DNA of 35,139 nt from Crocosphaera sp. (GTDB taxonomy: Bacteria; Cyanobacteriota; Cyanobacteriia; Cyanobacteriales; Microcystaceae), in contig JASJEA010000017.1 of assembly GCA_030064935.1 (NCBI GenBank), positions 1-35,139 of the forward strand, in the 5' to 3' direction. This document shows positions 1-7,769 of this stretch, piece after piece (position 1 is the first letter of the stretch; the number at the start of each line of letters is the position of its first letter). Both the position numbers and the translations under genes were made by a program. The notes below the pieces were generated by a model. The model did no database searches. It had not been told where the DNA came from and was given only the letters and a program-made list of their open reading frames with translations.

Positions 1-1282
1 GGATTTACAACAATTAATTGATGAAGGTCAATTATTTATTCTTGATGCGTCCCCAGATCCCGAAGGGCAAGAAGTGGTGGGAAGTTTTGATTTATCTGCT
101 TTAATTGAACGTATACAATACGCTATTCATAAATACAAAGCTAAATTAGTTTCTATTGATTCTGTTACCGCAGTTTTTCAACAATATGATGCTGCCTCCG
201 TAGTGAGACGCGAGATTTTTCGTCTAGTTGCCCGTTTAAAACAGTTGGGAGTTACCTCTATTTTAACCACAGAAAGGGTGGAAGAATACGGACAAATTGC
301 TCGTTTTGGGGTAGAAGAATTTGTATCTGATAATGTTATTATTCTCCGTAATGTTTTAGAAGGGGAACGTCGTCGTCGGACCATTGAAATTCTTAAATTA
401 CGGGGAACGACTCACATGAAAGGAGAATATCCTTTTACCATTACAAATGATGGCATTAATATATTTCCATTGGGGGCAATGAGGTTGACACAACGATCAT
501 CCAATGCACGAATTTCTTCGGGAGTTGAAACCTTAGATGAAATGTGTGGTGGCGGTTTCTTTAAAGACTCCATTATTTTAGCCACTGGAGCAACAGGAAC
601 CGGAAAAACTTTATTAGTAAGTAAGTTTTTACAAGAAGGCTGTCGTCAAGGAGAAAGGGCAATTTTATTCGCCTATGAAGAGTCTCGCGCCCAGTTATCT
701 CGAAACGCTTTTTCTTGGGGCATTGATTTTGAAGAAATGGAAAGCAAAGGGCTTTTAAAACTATTATGTACCTATCCAGAATCAGCCGGTTTAGAAGATC
801 ATTTACAGATTATTAAATCAGAAATTTCTGAATTTAAACCTTCTCGTATTGCCATTGATTCCTTATCTGCGTTAGCGAGGGGAGTGACAAATAATGCCTT
901 TCGTCAATTTGTCATTGGGGTGACAGGGTATGCAAAACAGGAAGAAATTACCGGTTTCTTTACCAATACCACCGATCAATTTATGGGGGCCCATTCTATT
1001 ACAGAATCTCATATTTCTACTATTACGGATACAATTTTGATGTTGCAATATGTAGAAATTAGAGGCGAAATGTCACGGGCAATCAACGTCTTTAAAATGA
1101 GAGGCTCATGGCATGATAAAGGTATTCGAGAATATATGATCAATCAAGATGGTCCTATTATTCAAGATTCTTTCCGTAATTATGAACGCATTATTAGTGG
1201 TTCCCCCAGTCGGATTGCGGTTGATGAAAAAAGCGAATTATCTCGTATTGTTAGGGGGGTTAAAGATAAGAGAGAAGAGTAA
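1..1282 (+). CDS. kaiC: Circadian clock ATPase KaiC (5' end outside window)
   Basis: The open frame runs from the first bases of the window, so the N-terminal part of the CI domain is missing; 426 codons are visible. KaiC is the hexameric ATPase/autokinase at the core of the cyanobacterial clock, partnering with KaiA and KaiB. The visible part holds the second half of CI, then a complete CII domain with Walker A GATGTGKT, the EES catalytic glutamates, and the motif HISTITDT, whose adjacent Ser-Thr correspond to the S431/T432 phosphosites of the Synechococcus enzyme. The C-terminal tail with SELSRIVRG, the KaiA-binding region, is intact. kaiA and kaiB would be expected upstream, outside the window. 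It is followed by heptamer repeats and a convergent NACHT gene. Identification is essentially certain from family-wide conservation. Confidence 0.98.
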   Translation, partial: DLQQLIDEGQLFILDASPDPEGQEVVGSFDLSALIERIQYAIHKYKAKLVSIDSVTAVFQQYDAASVVRREIFRLVARLKQLGVTSILTTERVEEYGQIARFGVEEFVSDNVIILRNVLEGERRRRTIEILKLRGTTHMKGEYPFTITNDGINIFPLGAMRLTQRSSNARISSGVETLDEMCGGGFFKDSIILATGATGTGKTLLVSKFLQEGCRQGERAILFAYEESRAQLSRNAFSWGIDFEEMESKGLLKLLCTYPESAGLEDHLQIIKSEISEFKPSRIAIDSLSALARGVTNNAFRQFVIGVTGYAKQEEITGFFTNTTDQFMGAHSITESHISTITDTILMLQYVEIRGEMSRAINVFKMRGSWHDKGIREYMINQDGPIIQDSFRNYERIISGSPSRIAVDEKSELSRIVRGVKDKREE

Positions 1283-1283
1283 C

Positions 1284-1378
1284 ATGGAGAATTGAGAATT
1301 GAGAATTGAGGATGGAGAATTGAGGATGGAGAATTGAGAATTGAGAATGGAGGATGGAGGATGGAGAATGGAGAATTT
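1284..1378. repeat. Degenerate heptamer tandem repeat after kaiC
   Basis: About 13 tandem 7-bp units of the types GAGAATT and GAGGATG begin two bases after the kaiC stop codon and fill most of the space up to the convergent NACHT gene. It resembles the short tandemly repeated repetitive (STRR) sequences known in cyanobacteria. No coding function is seen. Confidence 0.85.
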
Positions 1379-1391
1379 ATCTCGATCAATT

Positions 1392-1703
1392 CTACATTCT
1401 CAACAATTCTAAATTCATCAAATGTTCTTGTAACAAACGATGAATAAACCGATAACCTCCACCCACACGCTGTAATAATAATTGTTCCGTACAATAATCT
1501 AAAAAACGGGCATAATGCCAAGGAGTATAACCATTAAAGGTTAACACTAAGCGTAAACTGAAATGTTGTAATACAGCCAGCCCACTAGGAGAAATGATTA
1601 AAGAGTAAGCTACCATAAAAATTAGAAAACCCCGTAAACTAACAAATAATCCTTGATCAATTTGATTTAACCATCCCGACATCATCCATAACCCCAAATA
1701 TAA
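1392..1703 (-). pseudogene. Out-of-frame C-terminal tail of the NACHT protein
   Basis: This stretch encodes about 103 residues with hydrophobic segments followed by NGYTPWHYARFLDYCTEQ and a block reading RVGGGYRFIHRLLQEHL, a tail I associate with cyanobacterial NACHT-NTPase proteins. It lies in another reading frame from the upstream NACHT gene, and the shift falls at the run of 11 C (plus strand) at 1704-1714. Removing one base, or adding two, would fuse the frames into a protein of about 596 residues. The first possible start here is a TTG at 1697 without a convincing ribosome site, so independent translation is unlikely. It may be a true frameshift, a phase-variable switch or a sequencing error. 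Confidence 0.75.
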
Positions 1704-3183
1704 CCCCCCCCCCCAGAATTATTACTAATGCCGTGGTTACAATGGCGTTATAAACTGAATATCGAATCCCTTGATTGGGTTGGGTTTTTATCTCTAATTC
1801 CCCCTGTTTCAGCCCGTAAATCAGCCCGACAATCAGCCCGACAATCAGCCCGTAAATCAGCCCGTAAATCAGCCCGACAATCAGCCCGTAAATCAGCCCG
1901 ACAATCAGCCCGAAAATGCGTCTTTGCCTATTATTGGCTAAGTCTGTTGGTTGTAACTTCTCAATTAGGAAAATAGTTTGATTATTCCTATCTAACTGTC
2001 TAGCTAACCACTGTAAATAGTGACGAGTTTGCTGTGGTTTCCTCACATATTGCAAATAACTTTTTAAGCTTTGCTGTCTCCTTTGGGGAGAATTCCTAAT
2101 TTTCTGTTCATACTTACTTTGCCAATATCCTACATTATCTAATCTTTCTTCTAAATAAACTTCCATTAGATAAAATATTTTTTCCCTTTGTGTTGTTAAT
2201 CCTTTTTGACTTTCCCTTGAAAGCTTATCATTAGCTAATACCATAATATCTAAAAATAAGGGAATTTTTGCCAAGTCTCGCCACTCTTCATCCCCTTGTA
2301 TCAATTGCTGAATGGTTAATGCTTTTGTTTCCTGTAAATATTCATTAATTTGTTCATCACTTAAAGGTTGTAAAATAACTGAGCCATTTAAACCAATGCG
2401 AGTATTTAATAACTCAAATTCTTTGAGGCGACTACACACCACTAAAGGATTTTTCCAATGACGAGGAAGTAAAAACTTATTAATAGCATCCACACAAACA
2501 GCTTGTCTATCACTTCTTAATTCATCTAAACCATCTAATAAAGGAATAATTAACTGCTCCTCTAAATATTCTTGTGCCAGTTTTTTATTAAAACCATGTT
2601 GTACATTCAACTCATCAATTAACCAATCTTTTATAGTTGTATAATTATTTGTCCAAGAAGACAAATTAAATAACAAAGGAATGGGATGATTAATATCATT
2701 TTCTGCTCGTATAGCCAAGATTTCTGCTAACTGATACAAAGCAGTTGATTTCCCCGCTCCTGGATCACCTAAAATAAGTAAACGCCCTTGAATATCTTTT
2801 GCTCTATCATAGACATTAATAATAGAAGTTCCTGATGGTAAAAACTCCACTTTTTGCTCACCCCGTTTCAACTGCATCGCAGGAATAACTTTAGTTTCAT
2901 CAACTTGTTTATCGAGGGTAATATAAACTTGATTACGTAATGATTGAGATAATAATCTTGTTGCTGTATTCTTGCTATATTGGATTAAATTACGTTGATT
3001 TTCATCTCGTTTGCTTTGGGGTTTGTTATAATAAAAGTTCTGAGTATTCTTATTAGTAATATTTTCATGATAATCTCTCCCTGCAAACCCACCGCCAACA
3101 TTCGCATCAGAAAAATCATTGCTGGTTTGTTCATTTTTATCTCTACCAATATTATCGCCACTTACTGAGTCGTTTTGTTTCAT
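1657..3183 (-). CDS. NACHT-family STAND ATPase, frame interrupted at a poly-G tract
   Basis: The 508-residue product has an N-terminal Gly/Asn-rich segment with two GRD motifs (residues 13-15 and 35-37), a NACHT NTPase domain with Walker [10 protein letters not shown] (139-147) and Walker B LLDGLDEL (215-222), a helical region, and a repetitive membrane segment of GLIV/GLIY units (about 425-458). After residue 490 it runs out of the family frame and stops within about 18 residues; the expected tail continues in another frame at 1392-1703. NACHT proteins are STAND switches: ligand sensing by the C-terminal part triggers oligomerisation and an N-terminal effector. Bacterial members include antiphage proteins. 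No recognisable nuclease or protease effector is fused here. It is convergent with kaiC and divergent from the pseudouridine synthase gene. Function in this organism is unknown. Confidence 0.85.
   Translation of the reverse strand: MKQNDSVSGDNIGRDKNEQTSNDFSDANVGGGFAGRDYHENITNKNTQNFYYNKPQSKRDENQRNLIQYSKNTATRLLSQSLRNQVYITLDKQVDETKVIPAMQLKRGEQKVEFLPSGTSIINVYDRAKDIQGRLLILGDPGAGKSTALYQLAEILAIRAENDINHPIPLLFNLSSWTNNYTTIKDWLIDELNVQHGFNKKLAQEYLEEQLIIPLLDGLDELRSDRQAVCVDAINKFLLPRHWKNPLVVCSRLKEFELLNTRIGLNGSVILQPLSDEQINEYLQETKALTIQQLIQGDEEWRDLAKIPLFLDIMVLANDKLSRESQKGLTTQREKIFYLMEVYLEERLDNVGYWQSKYEQKIRNSPQRRQQSLKSYLQYVRKPQQTRHYLQWLARQLDRNNQTIFLIEKLQPTDLANNRQRRIFGLIVGLIYGLIVGLIYGLIYGLIVGLIVGLIYGLKQGELEIKTQPNQGIRYSVYNAIVTTALVIILGGGVIFGVMDDVGMVKSN
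1704..1714. repeat. Homopolymer of 11 C (11 G on coding strand)
   Basis: An uninterrupted C run lies exactly where the NACHT gene leaves its expected frame. With 10 G the codons would read CTG GGG GGG GGG TTA and join the downstream tail frame. Long G tracts are known substrates for slipped-strand mispairing and also common sequencing-error sites. Confidence 0.9.
1809..1916. repeat. 12-bp minisatellite coding the GLIV/GLIY membrane repeats
   Basis: Nine copies of a 12-bp unit (TCAGCCCGTAAA or TCAGCCCGACAA on the plus strand) are in frame with the NACHT gene and encode alternating GLIY and GLIV tetrapeptides. Units differ only at two or three bases, so copy number can change without shifting frame. 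The protein segment looks like a glycine-zipper-type hydrophobic region. Confidence 0.9.
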
Positions 3184-3334
3184 TACCTCAATTAAATTAA
3201 TATTGTGCTTTCATGATACAACATTTTCCGAGATTAGCAGAATATCGACAGAAGTTTAATATAATCATCAATAATGATAGGTGAGAAATGACAAGTTAAA
3301 TCTTATTGCTATAAACAAATAATCAACAATAATT

Positions 3335-4276
3335 ATGACCATAGAAATAACAGTAGAAAAAGAAGGCGATCGCTTGGATCTTTGGCTATCAAATTATCTC
3401 AAAGATTTCTCTCGTTCCCGTTTACAAAAACTGATTGAACAAGGAAATATTACTCTTAATAATGAAATTTGTACCAATAAAAAAATAAAAGTAAAAATCG
3501 GCGATCGCCTACAAATTAACTTACCTGCTCCGAAACCGTTAGAATTAGAACCAGAAGCCATTCCCTTAGATATTCTCTACGAAGATGAGCAGCTAATTAT
3601 TATTAATAAACCAGCAGGTTTAGTGGTTCATCCAGCACCGGGACACGAAACTGGAACCTTAGTTCACGCCCTATTATATCACTGTTCCAATTTAGCAGGA
3701 ATTGGGGGGGTACAAAGACCAGGAATTGTTCATCGTTTAGATAAAGATACCACAGGTGCAATAGTAGTGGCAAAAACAGATTTTGCTCATCAAAACTTAC
3801 AAGAACAAATCAAAAATAAGACAGCAAAAAGAGAATATTTAGGGATTATTTATGGCGTTATAAACAACAAAAAATATGGGAATAAAAACAATAATAAAGG
3901 GATAATTAATTTACCCATTGGTCGTCATCCTGTCGATAGAAAAAAAATGGCAATTGTCCCAATAGAAAAAAGAGGAAGAGAAGCAGTTACTCATTGGGAA
4001 ATAATAGAAAGATTAGGCAATTATAGTTTAGTTAAATTTCGCTTAGAAACAGGAAGAACTCATCAAATAAGAGTCCATAGTAGTTATATGGGTAATCCCA
4101 TTTTAGGTGATCCCTTATATAGTTCTAACCGTTCCTTAAAAATGAAGTTATCCGGACAAGCATTACACGCTTACCAATTAACATTAACCCATCCCATAAC
4201 TTTAGAAAAAATAGAAGCGATCGCCCCTTTACCTAACGAATTTACTAAATTATTGAATTATCTAAGAAAAAATTAA
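3335..4276 (+). CDS. RluA/RluD-family pseudouridine synthase
   Basis: This 313-residue protein converts specific uridines of rRNA or tRNA to pseudouridine. An N-terminal S4 RNA-binding domain (about residues 12-65) precedes the catalytic domain, which carries NKPAGLVVHP (91-100) and the signature HRLDKDTTG (133-141); D136 is the expected catalytic aspartate. The motif GRTHQIRVH near residue 240 is also typical. Length and domain order match the RluD branch, which in E. coli modifies 23S rRNA positions 1911, 1915 and 1917, but the substrate of this homologue cannot be read from sequence. HIP1 octamers occur inside the gene. Its stop codon is followed immediately by a heptamer repeat that fills the gap to convergent rnhB. 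Confidence 0.95.
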   Translation: MTIEITVEKEGDRLDLWLSNYLKDFSRSRLQKLIEQGNITLNNEICTNKKIKVKIGDRLQINLPAPKPLELEPEAIPLDILYEDEQLIIINKPAGLVVHPAPGHETGTLVHALLYHCSNLAGIGGVQRPGIVHRLDKDTTGAIVVAKTDFAHQNLQEQIKNKTAKREYLGIIYGVINNKKYGNKNNNKGIINLPIGRHPVDRKKMAIVPIEKRGREAVTHWEIIERLGNYSLVKFRLETGRTHQIRVHSSYMGNPILGDPLYSSNRSLKMKLSGQALHAYQLTLTHPITLEKIEAIAPLPNEFTKLLNYLRKN

Positions 4277-4323
4277 TTCTAAATTCTAAATTCTAAATTC
4301 TAAATTCTAAATTCTCCATTCTC
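4277..4323. repeat. Heptamer tandem repeat filling the rluD-like/rnhB gap
   Basis: About six units of ATTCTAA, ending in ATTCTCC-type variants, occupy the whole 47-bp space between two convergent stop codons. It is the same class of 7-bp repeat seen after kaiC and elsewhere in the window. No T-tract terminator is evident. Confidence 0.85.
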
Positions 4324-4920
4324 TTAGCCGTAATTAAGTTTAAAAGAACGACGATGATGAAAACAAGGACCATATTGTTGCAAAGCATGACGATGTTTTT
4401 TAGTGCCATATCCCTTATTATTTTCTAAATCATAATGAGGGTATTTAGTAGCCAAACGGATGATTAATTGATCGCGCCAAACCTTAGCTAAAATACTAGC
4501 AGCAGAGATCAGAGGAGAAGAGCTATCGCCGCCAACAATTGTTTTTTGAGGAATGGTAAGATTGGGTATTTTTTGGTTTCCATCCACCAAACAAAGTTGA
4601 GGAGTTACAGATAGTTTAGTAATCGAGCGTTGCATGGCTAATAAAGAAGCTTTTAAAATGTTAAGGCGATCAATTTCTTGAGAGGAAGCATAACTAATAT
4701 GATAAGAAATAGCCAGATTTTTAATCTCTTTAGCCAATATTTGACGACGTTTCTCAGATAATTGTTTACTATCCTTGACTCCTATTTCTTCAAAGGTAGC
4801 GATCGCATTTTCTTCCAAGACGACGGAAGCAGCAACCACAGGACCAAATAAACAACCCCGCCCCACTTCATCAACTCCAGCCATTAAGATTTGTGAATGA
4901 GAAAATAATTGAGTAGACAT
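4324..4920 (-). CDS. rnhB: Ribonuclease HII
   Basis: RNase HII nicks RNA-DNA hybrids and removes ribonucleotides misincorporated in DNA. The sequence contains the GVDEVGRG motif supplying two catalytic acidic residues, the KDSKQLSEKRR block, CLVDGN with the third aspartate and an AASILAKVWRD helix with the fourth. I chose the ATG at 4920 (protein starting MSTQLFSH, 198 residues). An in-frame ATG at 4971 would add 17 residues, but it would leave only one base between this gene and the divergent small gene starting at 4973 and would cover that gene's likely promoter. The 198-residue form is the usual RNase HII length. Confidence 0.96.
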   Translation of the reverse strand: MSTQLFSHSQILMAGVDEVGRGCLFGPVVAASVVLEENAIATFEEIGVKDSKQLSEKRRQILAKEIKNLAISYHISYASSQEIDRLNILKASLLAMQRSITKLSVTPQLCLVDGNQKIPNLTIPQKTIVGGDSSSPLISAASILAKVWRDQLIIRLATKYPHYDLENNKGYGTKKHRHALQQYGPCFHHRRSFKLNYG

Positions 4921-4939
4921 GAGAGTAATTTGATATAAT
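4909..4939 (+). promoter_or_regulatory. Likely sigma70-type promoter for the 50-residue membrane protein
   Basis: A perfect TATAAT hexamer at 4934-4939 lies 33 bases before the ATG at 4973. A TTGAGT at 4909-4914 could be the -35 box with a 19-base spacer, which is longer than ideal. It sits between rnhB and the small gene. Inference from sequence only. Confidence 0.4.
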
Positions 4940-4972
4940 TGAAATATATGGATAAATTTTAGAAATTTCACT

Positions 4973-5125
4973 ATGGCATTTTTTCGTCAATATATCGCTC
5001 CATTGCTAATTGTTTTAATCTTTGTGATTGCTTTAGTGGCAGTAACTGCACGGGCTTTCTTACCATCAGATTTATCCGCACCAGCCCCTGTCAATGATAT
5101 TAGCTTATCTTCAGGCATTTCTTAA
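4973..5125 (+). CDS. Small single-pass membrane protein, 50 residues
   Basis: An ATG at 4973 opens a 50-codon frame. The product begins MAFFRQYIAP, continues into a strongly hydrophobic helix (about residues 9-30) and ends in a short polar tail containing PSDLSAPAPV. Positive residues precede the helix and the tail is weakly acidic, which suggests a single-pass protein, perhaps of the thylakoid or plasma membrane. A TATAAT box lies at a suitable distance upstream. Cyanobacteria encode many small subunits of photosynthetic complexes of this size, but I do not recognise it as any named Psa, Psb, Pet or Ndh subunit. The gene is divergent from rnhB. Confidence 0.7.
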   Translation: MAFFRQYIAPLLIVLIFVIALVAVTARAFLPSDLSAPAPVNDISLSSGIS

Positions 5126-5231
5126 GAAACGATAATCAAACCATCCGCTTCTAATCTTGCCTTTTATTATGGTAAGATGCGTGTTAAAACTAGCCGGAAT
5201 TTTTTATCTTAAGTAATTAGTTTTATTATCA

Positions 5232-5555
5232 ATGAAAACAGAGATTAAAGTATATCAACCTTCTGGTATTCTTGATGGCACTAAATCCCATCAGTTTCGT
5301 CAAAACATCCAGAAATTAATAGAGGCAAAACCAAGTGTGGTGGTGATTGATTTTAAGGATGTTAGCTTTATGGATAGCTCAGGTTTAGGAGCTTTAGTGT
5401 TGTCCTTAAAAACAGTTAGAGCGGCTGGTTGTAAGCTATTTCTTTGTTCCCTTAATGAACAAGTTACGATGTTGTTAGAATTAACAGATATGGACAAGGT
5501 ATTCAAAATTTTTGAGAGTCGAGAGGAATTAGAAAAAGAGATTAGTAACTATTAA
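5232..5555 (+). CDS. STAS-domain anti-sigma factor antagonist (SpoIIAA/RsbV-like)
   Basis: This 107-residue protein is a single STAS domain. The conserved loop FMDSSGLG holds the serine pair at 49-50 where the cognate kinase phosphorylates the protein. In partner-switching systems the unphosphorylated antagonist binds the anti-sigma kinase and frees its target; phosphorylation by the kinase inactivates it and a PP2C phosphatase restores it. Both partner types are encoded next door (phosphatase ending at 5688, kinase at 7318-7746), so the three genes plausibly form one module. Cyanobacterial counterparts exist in the icfG cluster of Synechocystis. The downstream target is unknown. Confidence 0.93.
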   Translation: MKTEIKVYQPSGILDGTKSHQFRQNIQKLIEAKPSVVVIDFKDVSFMDSSGLGALVLSLKTVRAAGCKLFLCSLNEQVTMLLELTDMDKVFKIFESREELEKEISNY

Positions 5556-5687
5556 AATATCATGTTTTACCACTTTCTCTACTAAATTAATTAAAGTCGT
5601 TAAAACCTTGTTTTAATGAACATTTTCCCTGACTTTTTTCTATATCAAGATGTGAGAAAAAGTTAATAAAGAAAAGGAATCTGACCA

Positions 5688-6836
5688 TTAAATACTATCA
5701 ATAAAACTAACCTCAATAATGGATAAATCGTCATCAAATTTGTCCTTAAAATGGTGTAACTTAAGACAACCAATAAGATCATCTAAATTGTCTGAATGCT
5801 TTTTATTATAATCTTTGACCAAAGATAAAAACTTTTTTAACCCCAGAAGTTTACCATCTTCTTGCTCAATCTCATAAATTCCATCGCTAAAAATATATAA
5901 TTTAGACAACTCGTTAATAAATAAATGTTCATTGACATAACTGGCATCGGGAAACATTCCCACAGGAAGTCCAGGGGTTTTAAGCTGTCTTATGATCTGT
6001 TCTTCTTCTGAGTTAGATGATAAGAGAATGCCAGGAGGATGACCTGCACTAGCATAAATTAGTTGACGATTTTGACAATTATAAACTCCATACCAAATAG
6101 TAAAATATTTATCATTGGTATCAGTCATTTGAAAGGTTTGATTGAGTCCTGTTAAAACCTCATCAGGATGATAATAATCAACAAAACTTAAATTTTGAGA
6201 ACGTAACAAATTAATCACGGCCAAAGCTGGTAAAGCAGCCCGTAAACCATGACCCGAAACATCTAAAAGATAAAGAGCTAAATGATGATCATCTAACCAA
6301 AAATAATCAAACCCATCCCCTCCCAGTTGACTAGAGGGAATAAAGCGAGAGTTGATCGACAGACAAGGATGTTGTAGAGGTTCAGGTAAAATAGAGCTAA
6401 CGTATTCTGCCGCCTCTGCCAACTCTGTTTCTAAAAGTAGCTTTTGTTCAGTTAAATCTTGACTCAACTGATGTAATCTCAATCCTGAACGGATTCTAGC
6501 AATAAATTCATTCATTTCAATGGGTTTACACAGGAAGTCATCAGCCCCTGCATCTAGCCCTTTGACTCGATCATCAACAGATCCCAAAGAGGTAAGTAAA
6601 ATAAAAAAAGTGGTCGCCAATTCAGGAATACTTTTAACCTGACGGCACACCTCTAAACCAGTCATTCCTGGCATCACCCAATCACAAATAATAATAGCAG
6701 GATGTAATTCTTTAGCCTTGCTTAACCCTTCCTCCCCTTCTCCAGCGCAAATAACATCGTAACCCTGACGTTTGAGGGTTCTTTCTAGTAATAAACGAAT
6801 CGTTTGGTCATCATCGATTAAGAGAATTTGAGGCAT
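5688..6836 (-). CDS. Response regulator with SpoIIE-type PP2C phosphatase domain
   Basis: The 382-residue protein has an N-terminal receiver domain (1-120) with acidic residues D9 and D10, phosphoacceptor D52 in ICDWVMPG, T82 and K104 in CKPIE. A coiled-coil linker (about 122-150) leads to a SpoIIE PP2C phosphatase domain with GGDGFD (D174) and LDVSGHG (D192) metal ligands and a later FSDGIYE motif. By family knowledge it would dephosphorylate a STAS antagonist when its receiver is phosphorylated, linking a two-component input to partner switching. Convergent with the STAS gene, divergent from the RsbW-like kinase gene. The cognate histidine kinase is not in the window. All key residues are present. 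Confidence 0.94.
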   Translation of the reverse strand: MPQILLIDDDQTIRLLLERTLKRQGYDVICAGEGEEGLSKAKELHPAIIICDWVMPGMTGLEVCRQVKSIPELATTFFILLTSLGSVDDRVKGLDAGADDFLCKPIEMNEFIARIRSGLRLHQLSQDLTEQKLLLETELAEAAEYVSSILPEPLQHPCLSINSRFIPSSQLGGDGFDYFWLDDHHLALYLLDVSGHGLRAALPALAVINLLRSQNLSFVDYYHPDEVLTGLNQTFQMTDTNDKYFTIWYGVYNCQNRQLIYASAGHPPGILLSSNSEEEQIIRQLKTPGLPVGMFPDASYVNEHLFINELSKLYIFSDGIYEIEQEDGKLLGLKKFLSLVKDYNKKHSDNLDDLIGCLKLHHFKDKFDDDLSIIEVSFIDSI

Positions 6837-6910
6837 AATGTAGTCGACCTTGATCCAGCCTTGTATATGGGGGGATTCTCAATGGGAAAGCTAAATGGAA
6901 ACCTAACTAT

Positions 6911-7270
6911 TATTCTAAAAGTGTTGGGTGACAAAACCCAAAAATTACCAAGACTGTTACGACAATGGGGAAAGAAAAACGCTTTCAAAAGCATATTAAT
7001 CATAAAAAATCTCGTCAGTTAGTTAATAATGCCGTAACTAACAAACAATCTATCGCTATAGAGGATTTAAATGGTATTAGAGAGCGGACTAACAAAAACC
7101 CTAGAAGCAGAAGAGATAAGCGATTAGGTAAAAATATTCAGGCATTGGGGGCGATTATAAACCGCCCTGGAGGTTCGGGCTTGTCTTGTAAGTTAAAGAC
7201 TGAAGTACAATATATTCAGCTTAACTTATTCGATAGTCTAGGGCTACTAAAAACGTCTACTTCAGCGTAG
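6911..7270 (+). pseudogene. Decayed TnpB (IS200/IS605-type) fragment
   Basis: Two frames joined by a frameshift near 6965 together give a TnpB-like stretch: a basic helical segment, INHKKSRQLVNNAV, and IAIEDLNGIRERT, which carries the RuvC-II glutamate. After RRDKRLGK the sequence jumps to a tail ending in QLNLFDSLG, so the zinc-finger and RuvC-III regions are lost. The remnant fills the space between the phosphatase and the RsbW-like kinase and lies just upstream of the kinase, whose start region it may have altered. No tnpA is seen. It is clearly different from the intact TnpB at 33290. Confidence 0.75.
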
Positions 7271-7317
7271 CGAGGAGGCGTAGTTTATCTGTCGTTGATT
7301 CTAGAGGCTTTACATCA

Positions 7318-7746
7318 TTGAGCGTCCTTCAACAGATTTCGTTCAAAGTAAACAGTGACCTAAAAGCACTAGACGAAGTTTTAGGTTACTTCGATGATAT
7401 CAATCAACCTTGGATTCCCAAGAAAGATTGGTTACAGTGTCAGTTAGCCTTAGCAGAAGGCTTTACCAATGCAGTCCGTCATGCCCATAAAGATATCCCC
7501 CCCGACATTTTAGTGGAAATTGAGCTTAAGCTCACAAACCATAGTTTGGAAATACGCATTTGGGACTCTGGTCCCTATTTTGATTTGGAAGGGTTTCTCA
7601 AAACGAATGCTAATCAGGATACTCGTTTTGCGGGTCATGGCCAAGGGCTGCCTATCCTACAAAAAATTGCTGCTCAATTGAGTTATATTCGTAGCGAGGA
7701 TGAACGGAACTGTTTACTGATTATCAAAAATTTTTCCCTTCCCTAA
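7318..7746 (+). CDS. RsbW-like anti-sigma serine kinase (HATPase)
   Basis: The 142-residue product has a GHKL ATPase fold: N box EGFTNAVRHAH (E47, N51), G1 box with D83 in IWDSGP, and a glycine-rich G2 region GHGQGL (about 107-112). Such kinases bind and inhibit a sigma factor or other target and phosphorylate STAS antagonists. The frame has no ATG before the conserved region; the best start is the TTG at 7318, with AGAGG at 7303-7307 as possible ribosome site. The native start could have been lost when the TnpB remnant arrived. It probably works with the STAS protein (5232) and PP2C phosphatase (5688). A sulfurtransferase gene follows after 23 bases. Confidence 0.88.
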   Translation: MSVLQQISFKVNSDLKALDEVLGYFDDINQPWIPKKDWLQCQLALAEGFTNAVRHAHKDIPPDILVEIELKLTNHSLEIRIWDSGPYFDLEGFLKTNANQDTRFAGHGQGLPILQKIAAQLSYIRSEDERNCLLIIKNFSLP

Positions 7747-7769
7747 GCGGATCGGTCTAAAATATTTAT

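Noticed and set aside
1728-1976. Plus-strand frame rich in SARKSARQ repeats
   Set aside because: It is the antisense reading of the 12-bp minisatellite in the NACHT gene; the low complexity is a by-product.
6818-7003. Minus-strand frame overlapping the phosphatase start and the TnpB remnant
   Set aside because: It is out of frame with both and has no protein-like features.
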